In this document: one piece after another, positions 46,823 through 58,414 of the stretch | Position numbering within the stretch: position 1 is the first letter of the stretch | How the letters are laid out: each line of letters starts with the position of its first letter | Source: Thinopyrum elongatum | Taxonomy: Eukaryota; Streptophyta; Magnoliopsida; Poales; Poaceae | Assembly: GCA_011799875.1 (NCBI GenBank) | Contig: CM022297.1 | Coordinates: 533,915,479 to 533,979,478 of the forward strand | Direction of reading: 5' to 3' | DNA: 64,000 nucleotides | Notes under the pieces: generated by a model | Told to the model about the DNA's origin: nothing | What the model saw: the letters and a program-made list of their open reading frames with translations, nothing else | Database searches by the model: none | Translations under genes and position numbers: made by a program

Positions 46823-47228
46823 CCCGCATGACAGATAGGGCCTGCGGTAGGACAACTGATTCTTGATGCAGGACTCGTGCCGGTCAAGATGTTATTTGGA
46901 CACATCCCCACTTCGATCCGTAACAAACACATCTCGATGCGTGACTTCTAGCGCCGGAATGAATTTTATATTTGATCCCATCGCAAATACATGGTTGCAA
47001 GCATAAGACATGATACCCGTACCTCTTTTTATTATGAGTGATTGAATCACTATTTGCTTGCTGATCCAGTCAAAAGCTGGATTTGACACTTTGGCAAAAG
47101 CTTGCTAGAGACCATCGCTTCAAGGGAATCTTCCTCTCGTGGTTCGATAACCCAGGGTCACCTCTGGGGAAATAGGTGCGAGATACTCTTTTTAGTTCCA
47201 ATACCGGAACAATAAAAAGGAGATATCA
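46823..47228 (+). repeat. E1 3' LTR, right piece
   Basis: Matches the last third of the E1 5' LTR, from CCCGCATGACAGATAGGG to GGAGATATCA, and is followed by TSD CCCAT. Confidence 0.88.
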
Positions 47229-47233
47229 CCCAT

Positions 47234-47934
47234 CAACGGGCCAGAGCCTCCGTAAAATCACCATGGCACTATTAAACCCTTCAGGCATCCCCCTCCCTAT
47301 TGTTCTTCACAAGTCCTTGTTAGAATATAAGATCGGGTGGTCAATCTATTGTCTTCATATGGGTTTCCAAATCAACATGTATATGCCTAAATCTTGTTTT
47401 CTTGCATTGGTTTTGTGTACATTGGCATGTTGTGGGCTCTAGATTGAGTTGCACGAGCCAAAGACTCTAGAATTTTGTATTAAATTACACTTATGATAAA
47501 CCAAAACATACTCTTAGAAACTTCTATCGAGATATTTGTTAGACAATAAAATTTACCCCTACTTAATGTCCTTTATATTCGAGGATAGTAACTTCGACAC
47601 ATATGCATATGTATGCACTATATTTTTCGTTTAAGCACACCAATTAATTTGCATATCACTGAATATTTCTTCTTCTTTTATCTTGGCCTTGGCAAGGTCA
47701 AGATTTAATGAATGTTTCCAAGTGATAATGTCTCAAGAGAGAAACAACACTTGCAGTGTAATGTACTATTTCAAATTACAGTAAGCAGTAAATGTTGGAA
47801 CTTCTATGGCATCAACATAATATTTAGCAACAATGATATGTGATTAATTTTTCTATGTGTAATATACATATGTCGGAACCCAGGATTTGGTAAGTCATAA
47901 AACGGACCAGCTCTTCGAAGACCTTGGGAGAAAA
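47234..47934. other. Intergenic, nothing recognised
   Basis: AT-rich sequence between E1 and segment B. It continues the pre-insertion sequence that lies before 30864. No convincing ORF or repeat border seen. Confidence 0.4.
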
Positions 47935-47939
47935 ATCAT

Positions 47940-48518
47940 TGCCCAGTCTGCCACCAATATTCCGCTCTCTACTCCCGCCAGTGCCCTAGATACCAGGTCT
48001 ATCGCTGCTCTTTGTGTCGCTCCCAGATGCATCGCCATCCCAAGGATTGCCTCAGATCCCTGGCATGCCACACATACGACTTCCCACCTGCTAGCCAAGC
48101 CCGCCTCCACCAAAGGAGTGTCTAACACCATTAATGGCCTTGATAATGTGCATGGACTACCTCCGCAACATCACTGTGTTCTCATCGCCTGGCGCGTGTT
48201 GCGATGGCCTCAAGTCGGTCGTCATCAGCGCACCAATCTGCTTGTGCCACGGTATGAACAACAATGTTGGCATGCTAAAGCTCTTCCCAAAGCCCATTGA
48301 CCCCATCCAAATTCTCATCCTCCTGGCTAGGTGCGGCGCCATGATTCCCCTCCAGACGATCTTCTCGTGCAATAGTAAGTTGTCTCTAGTGCTTCTAGAT
48401 TTGAAATAGATTGATTAACTTGCATTGTGATGATTTGGCAGGCCCAACATTGCCGTCGTTGACCCCTCTAGCCACGTCTCTAGTGCCTCCCACTGCTTCT
48501 CCCGCTCCACCACCATAG
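47940..48518 (+). pseudogene. Lipid-transfer-like pseudogene, copy B
   Basis: 5'-truncated: similarity begins at the codons for S-L-P-P-I-F (about residue 65 of copy A), so signal peptide and promoter are gone. A TAG at 47987-47989 replaces the Gln codon of PLPQIPG, and the Pro-rich linker is shortened. The eight-cysteine domain is still open and all eight cysteines remain (C-M-D-Y-L, A-C-C-D-G-L, I-C-L-C-H-G, R-C-G-A-M, F-S-C-N). Intron 48375-48441 keeps GTAAGT and a CAG acceptor. Exon 2 (48442-48518) encodes the Pro-rich tail in the same frame. It cannot make the secreted protein. Confidence 0.8.
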
Positions 48519-49226
48519 GAGCAAGGGCATGCAATCGTTCCATGAAGATTATATATACACACCCTTATTTTCTATTGAGATGCTAGCGACAGATAAGAGG
48601 TTTTAGGGGGTTCATGGCAGACATCATGTGTAGCTCCTAGTGCTACTTAATTGCCTTAAATATAGGTATAGCCGTATAGTCATGTAAGATCTCCATCACA
48701 TGTTCTAATCATCAATGGATAATACTATACTAGATCGATGCCTGCTTGGTGACTCATGTGATGCTGATGCGACGTTATTTTTTATCTGATCTATATGCGT
48801 GCATGTTTACCGGCTCTGCTTGTACATGAAAGCCTTGGTCGATGTGTTTTGATATGTCTATCTTGTTAGCAACTTAACTAAATCTGTGACCAGCATCAGG
48901 TTCTCCAAGTGCTGTAAAAATCATGTATGCCACCAGCTAAATAGAAAGGAAGATTTTGTTAAGTGTTTTCATAGATCAGATGCCCACATCCCTACCATAT
49001 CTCTCCTCTCAGCCAAATTCCCTATACCCTAGAATTTCTACACAACATAGATGAACTCCATTCGTTCTACATGCTCAATCATGAAGTAGAGGGACCCAAA
49101 GTAGAGCAAGACAGGGAAAGGAAAAAACTACAGGGATAAAGAGAGTGAAGAGAAGGCACACAACCACCCTCCATGATGAGGTCACAACGTTCGTAATCTG
49201 GGCCATGAGCCACTTTGTCATCGGCG

Positions 49227-49340
49227 GTTTACCCTCATTTTCAAAAAGAAAATAAGGAACTAGCATGGGAAGAGGAACATCGCCGCCTATCCCGAAAGGA
49301 TGAAGCTTACTTAAGTCTTTTGAGTCGGAAAATGTGATAG
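49227..49340 (+). pseudogene. Conserved short ORF, copy B (broken)
   Basis: V-Y-P-H-F-Q-K-E-N-K-E-L and E-E-E-H-R-R-L-S match copies A and C for about 30 codons; the frame is then lost before the F-F-E-S part. It supports an ancestral coding role for this ORF. Confidence 0.4.
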
Positions 49341-50218
49341 AAGATCACATATAAATTAAGGATATGCATGTAATGTTTTGTGCTACAATTAGTGCCAGTT
49401 ACGGAATCACGGTAGGGGCTTTAGGTTCTAGGACCATGCATAACAAGCCTAATTGCAAACTAACGACATGATGAATTTCATTGCATGTAAGCAACAACTG
49501 AGTAACTGATGGTATAATTGAAAGAAAACTCAGCCTATTACAAGTTGACAACATCCAAATAACTGGTCAGTTCTTTAAGGTAACAAATAGGACGAACCAT
49601 TCTGGTTGCAAAGCGAGCAACAATCCAAACACAAAACTACTACTTTCATACTCTTGTGCTAGCTCCAGTAACAGTAATAAATTTCTTTAAAAATAACTGT
49701 TTTTGTTGGCCAAATGTTGAGAAAACTGCACTTCTCTTTACAAGTCCACCCCTTTGTGATAAGTTGGTTAAAAAGGGGAAAGGTATATTTTGCATCCCTA
49801 AACTCTTATGGAAGTACAGAATTGGTCCCCCAACTCCAAAACCATCAAACTTTAGTATGTCAACTTTGAAAACCGGATCAGTTTAGCCCCTCATACCGCT
49901 TGGGGTGGTTTCTTACTAATATGGAGTGATTTTTTACATGAACTATATGGGACCCACCAGCCAATGGTGAAAATTTGAACTTTGTGAGATCTGACTATTA
50001 GTGGTGGAAGAAATAAATCGATGTGAAAAATAAAGTGCACCGAGCAAATTTGAACTCAAGACCTTCCTCTGGTGCATACACTAGCTAGCCACCGGACGCG
50101 AAAAATAAAATGTACAAGTGGAAAATAAAGTGCACAAAAAGACGGTTAATAATATTTAGCCACTAAAAGTGTACCTTTGAGAAAGTTACTCCCCTCCCAA
50201 ACGTCATCTAAACTTAAA

Positions 50219-50324
50219 CTAGTGACTAATTCCGAGAATAAAAGCAAACATATGTCTCCAAGCTTCCAAATCCAAATACATCAAAGTGGCCAACATTGTA
50301 AGCACTCCATATATTGCAGAAGGT
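50219..50324 (-). pseudogene. Last exon of the small minus-strand gene, copy B
   Basis: Ends at TAG 50221-50219. Reading towards it: I-Y-G-V-L-T-M-L-A-T-L-M-Y-L-D-L-E-A-W, the same frame as copy A with many substitutions. The right part is replaced at about 50325 by an LTR-like sequence, so the upstream exon is missing. Confidence 0.5.
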
Positions 50325-50950
50325 TCCAGAAGCTTCCAGAATATTCTGGAGGGCCGTGGTGGATTGTACCTTTCGATGGCCCAAGGGACAGTGCCACGTG
50401 GTCCCTATTTGGGCCCCAAAGTGGTGTGCCATCCCTAGACTGGGGTTGCGAGCTGGTGGGGAGGGGATTTCTAGGACCCCATCCTCCTCCTTGATGCGTA
50501 GACCCTAGGGGAGGCCTCCTTACATAGTTGGTTGGCCCCCTGGCCACCTATAAATAGTGGGGAGGGTCCCCCCCAGGACACAAGTCCCAAGGTAGCCGCA
50601 CCCCCGCATCTATGTTATACTCGCAGCCGCGAGAATTTCCCCACTAATCAAGAGTCGAAGTTGACGACTCCTTTGTGGTATCCACGTGTATATATATCGA
50701 AGTAGTAGTTCAGCAATACTTTGTTCTCCAGGAAAAAAACCAACCAGATGACCAGAGGGAGGAGCGGCCTTCCAGCATACCAGACTACAACGACATAATC
50801 TGGGAGTAATAGAGCTCGTATAGGGATCGGTAAATCGTCACCAACATCTTCTTCCTCACCATTGCATTCTTGTTAGTGAGACTAATCAATCCTTGTATCT
50901 TCATAGTGATCCTAGGTGTGATCGTACAACGTTAAAAAAAATGTGGCATA
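50325..50950 (+). repeat. LTR-like fragment
   Basis: Begins within the truncated exon at AAGGTTCCAGAAGCTTCC and contains a TATA-type CCTATAAATAG near 50548 followed by a leader-like C-rich stretch, resembling a Copia LTR promoter region. No clear TG...CA pair or TSD found, so the class and limits are tentative. Confidence 0.35.
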
Positions 50951-50954
50951 GTAC

Positions 50955-51255
50955 GCCCCCCCTCTCTAGGTGACATATGTTGGTATCACTACTGAAGATC
51001 GGTATACTAGTGACTCCACATCACTGTTTGGCCTCTGGCCATGGGTCAGTGATAAGGGTCAACATTGATCGGCCATGAAATGTGCATCACTAATGACTAT
51101 TATAAACATATTATCACCGACCGACCAATTGAAAGACGCCTCATCACTTACCGACTGGTCTTATGAGGGGTCACTGATGACTTGTCATCGGTCAAAGGTG
51201 AGGCTCATTATCGATCGGCCTCATCACTGAACGACAGAGAAAACACGGAGATAAG
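50955..51255. repeat. Possible CACTA-like subterminal repeat region
   Basis: CACTACTGAAGATCGG near 50986 resembles a CACTA terminus. It is followed by many short direct and inverted copies of ATCACTGACCGA / TCGGTCAGTGAT-like motifs, a pattern typical of CACTA subterminal ends. No second terminus or 3-bp TSD was identified. Confidence 0.3.
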
Positions 51256-52550
51256 AGAATACCACCACACTACGCCCTACTACACCTAAGCTCCACGACA
51301 ACGCCCTCAAGAGGGAGAATGGCGTAGAGCATCACTGTTGCCGACTCCACAACGAACAAGGTCTTCACCCTGAGCCCAGACACGGAGAGGAGCACCACGA
51401 CGACGTCTTCAAGAAGAGAGCGGCACCCGCGGGCGTCAGCGTCATCGACGCCAAAGCGTAAGGCTTTCTCCCAGTAGCTCTCGCGTGTCACTACAAGGTC
51501 TTCAAGAGGAGCGTGACGAGTCTCAAACCCCAGATCCAGATTGGGGCATCGCCACTTTCAAAGACAAATAGCGCGCCCGAGCAACCCGCCACTACACCGT
51601 TGCCACCCACACGACCAAGAGATATGGCCACCACCGCCACCATGGAGCCCACCAGAGAGCCAACCATGCGGACCACCTTCCAGGGCCGCCGCACCGGCAT
51701 CCATGCCACGAGACACCGTGCACAAGTCGTGGTAGGAAAATCCCGGCATCAGCCCCCGAGCTCGGGTCAGCTCCACCACCGTAGGGCGCCCACACCTGCA
51801 ATCCCCTCCAATCCCGGTGGACCGAGTGGGATATGGCCCAGTGGCTGCCAACGGCCACCATCCAGACATCAGCTCAGAAGGGACCAAATCCACGACCTTT
51901 AGCATCGATTCGATAGACAGCAAGCACCGTCCTGACCACCACCGTCACGGACCTACACAATGCCACAACGTGCAAATGCTCCCCAAACAAACCTCAAGCT
52001 CCTGTCTTGGCCTGACCAGAGGCGGTCCAAAGTCAAGAACCGACTCCAGGGTGACCATGCACTAGACCTCACGCGAGGAGTAACAAACCCCGGCCGGAGA
52101 ACTAAGTCTCACTCCCGCACTCGCAACAAATCCACAACGCTGGCCAATTGTCGGCCATCGTACCTGGGGAAAGCGGACGCCGCCCCATCAGATCTGGGCA
52201 TCCCAGATCGAGATGGGAAGCAGCTCATGACAGCCGGCAACTCTGGCTGCCAAGCAGCCGCATCCGAGCCAGCCTTGCCCTCCCCCATCGACCACTCACT
52301 TGAAGTCCCGCCACCCCTGTCCGAAGCCAACGACACCATCCAACATCCACGGCCCCGCCTCCACACGCCCACGAGCAGGCCGCCGATCACCACCGCCACC
52401 AGCACCCGTCGTCCGAAGACCCAGGGTCGCCAGGGTGCACCGCTCCCAGCCCTCGTCGCAAGGAGCCGACCTGCGCCAGATCTGTGGCCATAGCATGCCG
52501 GCGCGAACCACCACCAGTCGCGCCGTCCAAAGGATTGATGCACGAGATCA

Positions 52551-55500
52551 TTTTTTTTAAGAAAAGGAGGTTAAATCCCCCGGCCTCTGCATCAATCGAT
52601 GCATACAGCCATCTTTATTAATTATTCAACAAAGGTCTGACAAGAACATACATCAAGCCATCCGAAGTCACCACTCACACCTACAAACTCGATAATGCGG
52701 ACTGCTCTCACTCCCCATATCTAAAACCGGTGTCATCGCCGATCCATCCATATAACGTATCGAAACCAACAACCCGTGTAGCATACCTAAAGAGTATACC
52801 ACATGCACATGTTTTAGAAGCCGCCATCATCATCGGACCGCTGACCCATCTTCAGGAGAGAGATCCGCATCATCCTTGCCAGTCCGGCCAACCGTCGACG
52901 CCACCACGACGTCCGATGGTGCCACCGCCCTGCGCTCATCCATCCAGATGTGAAGACTCTAGAAGATCTGTCGTGCGTAGCACCTGCCAACCAAGCATGA
53001 CACGGCGTAGCACCTGTCGGTCATGAAGGAAATACGCCCTAGAGGCAATAATAAAGTTGTTATTTTATATTTCCTTACATCATGATAAATGTTTATTATT
53101 CATGCTAGAATTGTATTAACCGGAAACTTGATACATGTGTGAATACATAGACAAAACAAAGTGTCCCTAGTATGCCTCTACTTGACTAGCTTGTTGATCA
53201 AAGATGATTAAGTTTCCTAACCATAGACATGTGTTGTCATTTGATAAACGGGATCACATCATTAGGAGAATGATGTGATGGACGAGACCCATCCGTTAGC
53301 ATAGCATTATGATCGTTAAGCTTATTGCTGTTGCTTTCTTCATGACTTATACATATTCCTCTGACTATGAGATTATGCAACTCCCGAATACCGGAGGAAC
53401 ACCTTGTGTGCTATCAAATGTCACAACGTAAATGGGTGATCATAAAGATGCTCTACAGGTGTCTCCGAAGGTGTTTGTTGGGTTGGCATAGATCGAGATT
53501 AGGATTTGTCACTCCGAGTATCGGAGAGGTATCCCTGGGCCCTCTCGGTAATGCACATCATATGAAGCCTTGAAAGCAATGTGACTAATGAGTTAGTTGC
53601 GGGATGATGCATTACAGAACGAGTAAAGAGACTTGCCGGTAACGAGATTGAACTAGGTATGATGATACCGACGATCGAATCTCGGGCAAGTAACATACCG
53701 ATGACAAAGGGAACAACGTATGTTGTTATGCGGTTTGACCGATAAAGATCTTCGTAGAATATGTAGGAGCCAATATGAGCATCCAGGTTCCGCTATTGGT
53801 TATTGATCGGAGATGTGTCTCGGTCATGTCTACATAGTTCTCGAACCCGTAGGGTCCGCACGCTTAACGTTCAATGACGATTTGTATTATGAGTTATGTG
53901 TTTTGATGACCGAAGTTTGTTCGGAGTCCCGGATGAGATCACAGACATGACGAGGAGTCTCGAAATGGTCGAGACATAAAGATTGATATATTGGACCTTG
54001 TTATTCGGACACCGGAAGTGTTCCGGATAGTTTCGGGTAAAACCAGAGTGCCGGAGGGGTTACCGGAACCCCCCGGGGGAACTAATGGGCCACCATGGGC
54101 CTTGTTGGAGAGTGAGGAGGGAAGCCAGGGCAGGCCACGCCCCCCCCCCCCCCCCCACCCCCCTAGCAGTCCGAATTGGACAAGGGAAAGGGGGGCGGCG
54201 CCCCCCTTTCCTACTCCCTCTCCCTCTCCTTCCTTCCCCCTCTCTCCCTTTTGGTGGAATCCTACTAGGACTTGGAGTCCTAGTAGGACTCCCCTCTTGG
54301 GCGCGCCCTAGGGGCCGGCCGGCCCTCCCCTCCTCCCTCCTTTATATACGTGGGAAGGGGGGCACCCTAGAACACACAAGTTGATCTTTTAGCCGTGTGC
54401 GGTGCCCCCCTCCACAGTTACACACCTCGGTCATATCGTCGTAGTGCTTAGGCAAAGCCCTGTGCCGGTAACATCATCAACACCGTCGCCACGCCGTCGT
54501 GCTGACGGAACTCTCCCTCGTCCTCAACTGGATCAAGAGCACGAGGGACGTCATCGAGTTGAACGTGTGCTGAACTCGGAGGTGCCGTACGTTCAGTGCT
54601 TGATCGGTTGGATCTTGAAGACGTTCGACTACATCAACCGCGTTAAGCTAACGCTTCCGCTTTCGGTCTACGAGGGTACGTGGACACACTCTCCCCTCTC
54701 GTTGCTATGCATCTCCTAGATAGATCTTGCGTGAGCATAGAATTTTTTTGAAATTGCATGCTACGTTCCCCAACAGGTCAGGCATAACTTGACATCTCCA
54801 CCGAAGCTCCGTGCAAGACAAAGCCGCTGCACCTCCTGCCTCTGTCTTCCAGTCCTGCTCCACAAACGATGGTCCCAAGAGAGAAACGACATTGCGGTAC
54901 TGCCATCGTCCGATCTGGAAGACCAGATCCTAGGGTTTCCTCCTAGAGCAGCACGAGTGGGTCGACAGTAGTTACCCGACGATGCCTTCATCAAGGTAAC
55001 GACGCAGAATGCCGCCATCGGCTCGGTTTTCACCGGCAACTATGTCTTCCCGACTCGCAACCCAGACTAGATGACGGATCTCGAGATCCGACCATCCAGC
55101 CTCAGGCCGACTACGTCCGACGGAGGAAATGGCCACCACCGCCATAATCCTCGTGATGTGTGGCAGACCCGGAGTGCCTCCACGAGCCATCGCCGAGGCC
55201 GACGAGAGGCAGCAGAAGAGGACGTAATAGCAGCAACCCTAGATCGAGCCCGCCTGCCACGCCACCGCCTCCTACCAATCCCGCCGTTTGCAGCAGAGCC
55301 CCTCGACGCGTCCCGGCTGCTGCTGCCCGCATCCACGTCGCAAAGAGGCGAAGATCTGGCTGCCGCCGCCAACTCAGATCCCCGGACGCCAGAGGAGTTT
55401 CGCTGCCGCCGCGCCACAGGGCCGACGCCCGACGACGTTGTCGACGGTGGTGGAGGGAGGGGAATGTGTAGTGGTCGGGGGGAGGATGGGTGGTGGCCAC

Positions 55501-55562
55501 CCGGTGCGGCCTGGCGGCGGCCGCACGGGGTCGGGACCTGGAATAGTGCTAATAGTGCCCCT
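52551..55562 (-). mobile_element. LINE-like retroposon, copy in segment C, containing a solo LTR
   Basis: The orthologous insertion to 17967-19213, with the same TSD GCACGAGATCA at 52540-52550 and 55563-55573 and the same T-run at its left end. It is enlarged by the solo LTR at 53024-54775. Confidence 0.75.
53024..54775 (+). mobile_element. Solo LTR, WIS/Angela-like Copia (TSD GGTCA)
   Basis: 1752 bp, starting TGAAGGAAATACGCCC and ending CCCCAACA. TSD GGTCA at 53019-53023 and 54776-54780. TATA-like TTTATATAC near 54340. A long C-run lies near 54140. No internal region remains, so it arose by recombination between two LTRs. The paralogous site in segment A (GTCGGTCAGGCAAGAC near 18433) is empty. 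Similar to the LTR at 1371-3111. Confidence 0.92.
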
Positions 55563-56213
55563 GCACGAGATCAATGAAATGATTTTATTTTTTTTTGAAA
55601 AAATCTATCAATGAAATGATACGCAAGTCCTTGCATATTCTTGAAAGTAGAATAACCCGAATAGTATATGTACGTATGCCTTTGTACTTATTCAAAAAAA
55701 AGTATGTCCTTGGTACTTTCCCAAGAACTCCGGCCTCCGGTAGTGTTTTTCAACGTGGGCATGCATGTGCAATTTTGCAATTCAACTCCGATCCATGTCG
55801 TGCGATTTGTGTTTCTTTGTTTTAACAAACAATATTATATCCCGTGAGTTCCAAATTTAAAAAGAAATGGTGTTTTTTAAAAGAACGAATGGAAATAATA
55901 ACCAGTTAAAAAAGATTTCAAAACAATACCAGTTTAAAAAAGGAAAAAGAGAATATTATCCACCTCAACGTCTGTAGATGCAAATGGTCTCGTTTGAACC
56001 ACCTGCTCTATCTGCATAGAGACGACGTCGTACAGGGACTCTGCTTAATCCATGCGTACACCAGCTGCATATTTCTTTTTTCTAGAGGTAGCAGGAAATT
56101 GAAGGAAACCACAACCCAAACAGACCTCAATCTAGTTGGATAAAATTTCAAATGGCTATAAAAATATTCAAACTTGTCTATCTCTAACGTGCCCTACCAG
56201 CCGGCCGGAGCAT

Positions 56214-56221
56214 TATAAATA
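56214..56221 (+). promoter_or_regulatory. TATA box of gene C
   Basis: TATAAATA, 78 bases before the ATG at 56299, after the conserved GCCGGCCGGAGC stretch; position matches gene A. Confidence 0.7.
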
Positions 56222-56298
56222 GCTGGGCAATCACACGAATGCCATCCACCGATCCACGCATCCTCCTCTCCAACCCGTCCCTTCCCCTGACGCAAACA

Positions 56299-57092
56299 AT
56301 GGCGCGCTCCAAGTCCACCGTTCCCGTGCTCTTCGCCCTGCTGGCCATCGCGGCGACGCTGCAGCCCTCCGAGGCGAGGGTCCAGCCCGCTGCCGCCGCG
56401 AAACAAGAAGAAGCCACCGCCACCACCACGGCCAATGGAGGCTCCCCGTCTCTTCCCGGCCTGCCGTTGCCTCAGATTCCCGGTATTCCAAGCTTACCAC
56501 CGATATTCCGCTCCCTTTTGCCACCACTTCCTCAGATCCCCGGCTTGCCGCCGCTGTTCGGGCCGCTCCCTGGTGGTGCACCGGGCGCCCCTCCATCCCA
56601 TGCACTGCCTAGCCTCCCACACTTGCCACTTCCCACCGGCTCGCCAATCCCGCCGCCGCCCAAGGAGTGCCTGACACCGCTGACGGCCATGATACCGTGC
56701 ATGGACTACCTCACCAACATCACGGTGTTCTCGCCCCCGAGTACGTGCTGCGACGGCCTCAAGTCGGTCGTCAGCACCGCGCCGATCTGCCTCTGCCACG
56801 GCCTCAACAACAACGGCGGCATGAGCAAACTCTTCCCCAAGCCCATAGATCCGATCCGCATGATCATCCTCCCGGTTAGGTGTGGCGCCATGATACCCAT
56901 CCAGACGATTTTCTCCTGCGGCAGTAAGTTACTAACCTTGTTCTTTGTGTTTTCCTGTATATGTGCTGCTTCTTCGAAGGAGAGTGATTAACTTGCATTG
57001 GTGATGATTTGACAGCCCAACCATTGCCGCCGTTGACGCCTCCTGCCACGACTCCGGCGCCTCCCGCTGCTTCTCCCGCGCCATCACCATAG
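56299..57092 (+). CDS. Proline-rich eight-cysteine lipid-transfer-like protein, copy C (two exons)
   Basis: Exon 1 is 56299-56923, the intron 56924-57015 (GTAAGT...CAG) and exon 2 57016-57092; 233 residues, the same exon and intron lengths as copy A. An upstream in-frame ATG (56239) exists, but the 56299 ATG matches copy A and opens directly into the signal peptide (M-A-R-S-K-S, then LFALLAIAATL). The Pro-rich linker with two PLPQIPG units and the cysteines at 124, 134, 150, 151, 164, 166, 195 and 207 are identical in position. Within the cysteine domain only about five residues differ from A, near 148-169, beside the CC pair and the CxC. Likely secreted; lipid binding is inferred from the fold. 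Confidence 0.88.
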
Positions 57093-57539
57093 AAGCAAAG
57101 GATGCACAGATCGCCGATGCTTTTGTCAGATTATATATCGTTTAAGTTGGTTTTGTTTAGGTAGGATCAGAGAATGATATCAGCTAGCGTTTAGGGGTTT
57201 AGGACGTCTCTCATATGTAGCTCCTAGTGCTACTTAGTTATTATATAAGTATACAGTCATGTAAGATCTCCGTCGCATGATGTAATCGTTGTCAATGGAT
57301 AATAAGTATTGTGCTAGATCAATGCATGCTTGGTGATTCATGTCGTTATTTCTGTATTGTTTACTTGTGTGATGGCCTAGAATTAACTCTGGGTCGATCT
57401 GATCTATATGCCTGCGTGCTTGCTGGCTCCGTTGGAAGTTGGTACATGAAAGCCTACATGTATGACTCAATTTTGCTACCTCTGTTATCCTGGCAGCTCG
57501 TTTAAATCTGTCGCCGTTAGGTTCTCTAAGTGCTTCTCA

Positions 57540-57615
57540 CTCCCTCCCAAAATAAGTGTCTCAACTTTAACTTTAGTACAACTTTGCACTAACACTTATT
57601 TCAAGACGGAGGGAG
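57540..57615. mobile_element. Stowaway-type MITE, 76 bp
   Basis: Terminal inverted repeats CTCCCTCC...GGAGGGAG with the diagnostic AAAATAAGTGTCTCAACTTT interior of cereal Stowaways. TA follows the right end; the left flank is CA (probably a mutated TA). Segments A and B lack it at the corresponding place (near 21163 and 48915). Confidence 0.85.
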
Positions 57616-57781
57616 TACTATATGATAATCATGCATGCCACCAGCTAGACAAAGAACATTTTTTTCGTAAGAGTTTTTGGAGATCAGACGCACCATTCCT
57701 ACCATGTGTCTCTCCTCTCAGCCAAATTCCATATACCCCAGCTACGTAGCCAAGAATTGCTACACAATATAGCTGAACTCC

Positions 57782-58223
57782 TTTGCCAGACAGATTTGGC
57801 ACGAACTCCTCTCAGCTTGGGGCAAGGAGGATTGGGCACCTACGGCTACGGATGGTGTGCTGGAATGGTCCACATCGCTATCACCAACGGCTCATTCCAG
57901 GAAGGATTTCAACTCCATGATCATCCTCGTGATGTGGGAAATTTGGATGCAAAGGAACGTCGTCATATTTGACAATGCGTCTTCATCTGTGCGGTTTGTT
58001 TCTTAGGCGTATCCTTGAGGAAGGACAGTCTTGGAAGATGGCTAAGCTTTTCCGAGGTGATGTGCTGGGATTCTTCTCCGTTGTTTAGGTGGGTCTCTGG
58101 CGAGAAGTCTCCTTTTGTATCTTGGGTGGCTGGCGATTCTGCCAGAGTTGTAAACATGTGGATAGGTATCTCGCCTCTTCTATCAATACATAATATGCAT
58201 GCTTGTGTATTCTAGAAAAAAAC
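57782..58223 (+). mobile_element. 5'-truncated LINE insertion, 13-bp TSD
   Basis: 442 bp bounded by the exact 13-bp repeat ATAGCTGAACTCC (57769-57781 and 58224-58236). It ends in a short A-rich tail on the plus strand. A frame near 57893-57960 reads I-I-L-V-M-W-E-I-W-M-Q-R-N-V-V-I-F-D-N, typical of the region after reverse transcriptase in plant LINEs. Segments A and B have the uninterrupted site. Confidence 0.85.
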
Positions 58224-58414
58224 ATAGCTGAACTCCATTGGTTCTACATGCTTGATCGTGAGAGCAGAGGAACCCAAAGCAGAGCAAGAGAGGGAAAGAG
58301 TAGAGGGACCCGAAGCAGAGCAGGACATGGAAAGGAAAAACCTAGAGGGGTAAAGAGAGTAAGGCAGACAACCACCCTCCTTAACCTAGAAACGGCCTTC
58401 TTAGTCAACACCAA

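Larger units (their letters stand above)
30869..47228 (+). mobile_element. E1: Athila-type Gypsy element without polymerase genes (TSD CCCAT)
   Basis: 5' LTR 30869-32211, internal 32212-37973, and a 3' LTR split by element E2 (37974-38853 and 46823-47228). The TSD CCCAT is at 30864-30868 and 47229-47233. The primer site TGGCGCCATTGCTGGGGA follows the 5' LTR, as in Athila-type elements. The internal region has a broken gag, a protease and an ATHILA-type ORF in the env-like position, but no reverse transcriptase, RNase H or integrase. Mobility would therefore have depended on enzymes from another element. Confidence 0.9.
47935..50324. repeat. Duplicated segment B (degraded)
   Basis: Starts inside exon 1 of the lipid-transfer-like gene and ends inside the last exon of the small minus-strand gene, preserving the same order as A and C. 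The promoter, signal-peptide part and the retroposon-bearing upstream flank are missing. Divergence from A and C is visibly greater than that between A and C. Confidence 0.8.

Noticed and set aside
47887..48300. 137-codon ORF over copy B of the lipid-transfer-like gene.
   Set aside because: Wrong frame relative to the cysteine domain; the real relation is the truncated pseudogene in another frame.
53367..53573. Short ORFs in the WIS-like LTRs (also 2334-2663).
   Set aside because: Inside LTRs, with no homology; mirror ORFs occur in the opposite-oriented LTR.
56239..56298. Upstream in-frame ATG for gene C.
   Set aside because: It would add a hydrophilic leader before the signal peptide, lies very close to the TATA box and is not in frame with an equivalent start in copy A.
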